In this document: positions 4,178 to 5,686 of the stretch, in pieces
Numbering within the stretch: position 1 is the first letter of the stretch
How the letters are laid out: every line of letters starts with the position of its first letter
Assembly (NCBI GenBank): GCA_030149025.1
Contig: JASBSH010000278.1
Span: 1-5,686, forward strand
Length of the DNA: 5,686 nucleotides
Source of the DNA: Actinomycetales bacterium
GTDB lineage: Bacteria; Actinomycetota; Actinomycetes; Actinomycetales; BWSM-131
Direction of reading: 5' to 3'
Notes under the pieces: generated by a model
The model's input: the letters and a program-made list of their open reading frames with translations, nothing else
Told to the model about the DNA's origin: nothing
Databases searched by the model: none
Position numbers and translations under genes: made by a program

Positions 4178-5686
4178 CGTTTCTCGTCGCCGTCGCGGTC
4201 TCCGCCGTCGTTGTCCCCGTCTCCACCGTCTCTGTCGCCGCGGCGCAAGAGCTCCTCGAGCGCCGCGTCGACCTGCGCGGACGCCGCCTCGGCGTCCGCC
4301 CGGCGGGTGACGAACGAGCCCGGGTCGTCGAGGTCCTCAGCCGTGGGCAGCAGGTCGGGGTGTGCCCAGACGGCGTCGCGACCTGCCCTGCCCCGGGCCT
4401 TCTCGAGCTCATGCCACAGCGTCGCGGCGTCACGGAGGCGACGTGGGCGCAGCTCGAGCCCGACGAGGCTGGCGAGGGTGTGCTCGGCCGGCCCACCGGC
4501 GGCGCGCCGGCGGCGCATCGTCTCGCGCAGGGCACCCGCGTGCGGCAGCTGGTGCCGTGCGGCCTCGTCGACCACCTCGTCGACCCAGCCCTCGACCAGG
4601 GCGAGCGCGGTCTCGAGACGGTCCAGCGCCGCCTGCTGGGCCGGGGTGCGCTGTGGTTCGAAAAGCCCTCCGCCCAGCGCGTTCTGGAGAGCCGAGGGAT
4701 CCATAGGGTCGATGTCCCTGACCGCTCGCTCGATGGCGTCCGTGTCGATCGTGATGCCCCTGGCGTACGACTCGACGGCTCCGAGCAGGTGCCCACGCAG
4801 CCACGGCACGTGCGCGAACAGCCTGGCGTGAGCGGCCTCGCGCAGGGCCAGGTACAGCCGCACCTCCTCGTCCGGCACGCTCAGCCCCTCGCTGAAGGCG
4901 GCGACGTTCGTCGGCACGAGCGCGGTTCCACCGGAACTGAGCGGTAGCCCGATGTCGTTGCCGGACAGTACTTCTGAGGCCAGGGCGCCGATCGCCTGGC
5001 CGACCTGCATGCCGAACACGGCGCCGCCGACCTGCCGCATCATCGAGCCGGCCGACGCCATCATCGGCTTCATCTGCTCCGGCACCTGCTGGGTCATGGC
5101 GTTGGCCATGGCGTCGGCCACCGATGCCGCGACCGGCTCGACGAGGCCCTTCCAGGTGGGCAGGGTGTTCTCGACCCACTCCGCGCGTGACCAGGCCCTC
5201 GGGGCCGCCGAGGACGCCGGCATGTCGGTCACGGTGTCGAGCCACGTCTCGGCCACGTTCAGGGCGTCGGTCGCGGCGCGGGCGGCCGACGCGGACACGC
5301 TCGGGTCGCCCTGTTGCGCCGTCGTCTGCCGCGCGAGGTCGCGTGCGAGGTCCCAGTTCACCGGTCCCGAGTGGCCGCCGGCGAACATCGCCTGCATCTG
5401 CGACAGCATCTGGCCCAGCATCGCGGGGTCCGCGGGGATACCGGCCGCCGCGAGCTGGTTCGGGTCCAGCCCACCGCCCGACATCAGCTGCTCGAACATC
5501 GCGGCGAACGGGTCCTGCGGCTCGTCCGGGCCACCGGTCCCGCGGCGACCCGGGCCACCCGGGCGGCCCGGACCCGGTCCCCCGAAGCCGATGCCGCTCT
5601 CGGAGCCGATCCGGCCGATCTGGTCGTCTGTTCCCCCCTTGTCGGAACGCTCGTGGCGGTCGTCATCACGCTCGTCATCACGCTCG
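4174..5686 (-). CDS. Zincin-like DUF2342-type protein (zinc-dependent metalloprotease family), 5' end missing
   Basis: The frame is open from the right edge to the stop at 4174, with 503 residues visible. It matches the actinobacterial DUF2342 / zinc-dependent metalloprotease family. Numbering from Met at 5499, the helical core includes VGGAVFGMQVGQAIGALASEVL (157-178), LREAAHARLFAHVPWLRGHL (219-238) and LVEGWVDEVVDEAA (301-314). The helix that should hold HExxH reads REAAH (220-224), so the first zinc-ligand His is Arg. Glu303 in VEGW is the likely third-ligand position. The C-terminus (420-441) is a Gly/Asp-rich acidic tail. Met at 5499 is an available start, but the in-frame sequence upstream (ending DEPQDPFAAMFEQL) looks like the family's usual N-terminal segment. 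No ATG, GTG or TTG lies in the 62 upstream codons, so the start is probably beyond the window. It is coupled to the Nudix gene. Catalytic activity is doubtful. Confidence 0.82.
   Translation of the reverse strand, partial: ERDDERDDDRHERSDKGGTDDQIGRIGSESGIGFGGPGPGRPGGPGRRGTGGPDEPQDPFAAMFEQLMSGGGLDPNQLAAAGIPADPAMLGQMLSQMQAMFAGGHSGPVNWDLARDLARQTTAQQGDPSVSASAARAATDALNVAETWLDTVTDMPASSAAPRAWSRAEWVENTLPTWKGLVEPVAASVADAMANAMTQQVPEQMKPMMASAGSMMRQVGGAVFGMQVGQAIGALASEVLSGNDIGLPLSSGGTALVPTNVAAFSEGLSVPDEEVRLYLALREAAHARLFAHVPWLRGHLLGAVESYARGITIDTDAIERAVRDIDPMDPSALQNALGGGLFEPQRTPAQQAALDRLETALALVEGWVDEVVDEAARHQLPHAGALRETMRRRRAAGGPAEHTLASLVGLELRPRRLRDAATLWHELEKARGRAGRDAVWAHPDLLPTAEDLDDPGSFVTRRADAEAASAQVDAALEELLRRGDRDGGDGDNDGGDRDGDEKR
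5661..5684 (-). repeat. 12-bp tandem duplication encoding ERDD repeats
   Basis: CGTCATCACGCT occurs twice in direct succession (5661-5672 and 5673-5684), with the next unit beginning at the right edge. In the frame of the zincin-like gene it encodes Glu-Arg-Asp-Asp repeats, followed by a degenerate third unit (DRHERSDK). This fits a charged, disordered N-terminal tail and supports the reading frame continuing past the window. Confidence 0.65.

Noticed and set aside
5484..5681. Separate small minus-strand gene upstream of Met 5499
   Set aside because: It is an alternative frame over the zincin-like N-terminal region; the in-frame reading with ERDD repeats and DPFAAMFEQL is far more gene-like.

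Overview
The window comes from a high-GC Gram-positive chromosome. Codon third positions are almost all G or C, GTG and TTG starts are used, and the protein families (DUF5679 zinc ribbon, DUF2342-type zincin-like protein, solo ThiF-like E1 protein beside a YgjP/M48-type peptidase) are typical of Actinomycetota, probably Micrococcales (Cellulomonas-like). The taxonomic placement is inference from family recall and composition, not from a search.

Layout, left to right. Minus strand 33-2067 carries three genes, transcribed in the order DUF5679 zinc ribbon (1903-2067), YgjP/SprT-like metallopeptidase (1241-1777) and ThiF/E1-like protein (33-1139). A strong GC-rich hairpin lies just after the DUF5679 gene, so that gene may be transcribed separately. 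The 101-bp gap in front of the ThiF-like gene holds a perfect actinobacterial DnaA box in a palindromic arrangement with two weaker copies. A 349-bp divergent intergenic region (2068-2416) with two clear dyads follows. The only plus-strand gene is a PLP-dependent Cys/Met-metabolism enzyme (2417-3637, GTG start, excellent Shine-Dalgarno). It overlaps tail-to-tail by 9 bp with a minus-strand Nudix hydrolase gene (3629-4177). The Nudix gene is translationally coupled (TTGA overlap) to an upstream gene for a large zincin-like, DUF2342-type protein (4174 to the right edge), which starts outside the window.

How the genes work together: the Nudix and zincin-like genes clearly form one transcription unit. 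The E1-like, metallopeptidase and zinc-ribbon genes form a neighbourhood that, from memory, recurs in Actinomycetota, but no pathway is visible for it. The PLP enzyme is a stand-alone sulfur amino-acid gene. Most of the window looks like ordinary conserved chromosome. I see no mobile element, CRISPR array, tRNA or rRNA. The points most worth checking are the DnaA-box cluster, the broken HExxH motif of the zincin-like protein, and the partnerless E1-like protein.
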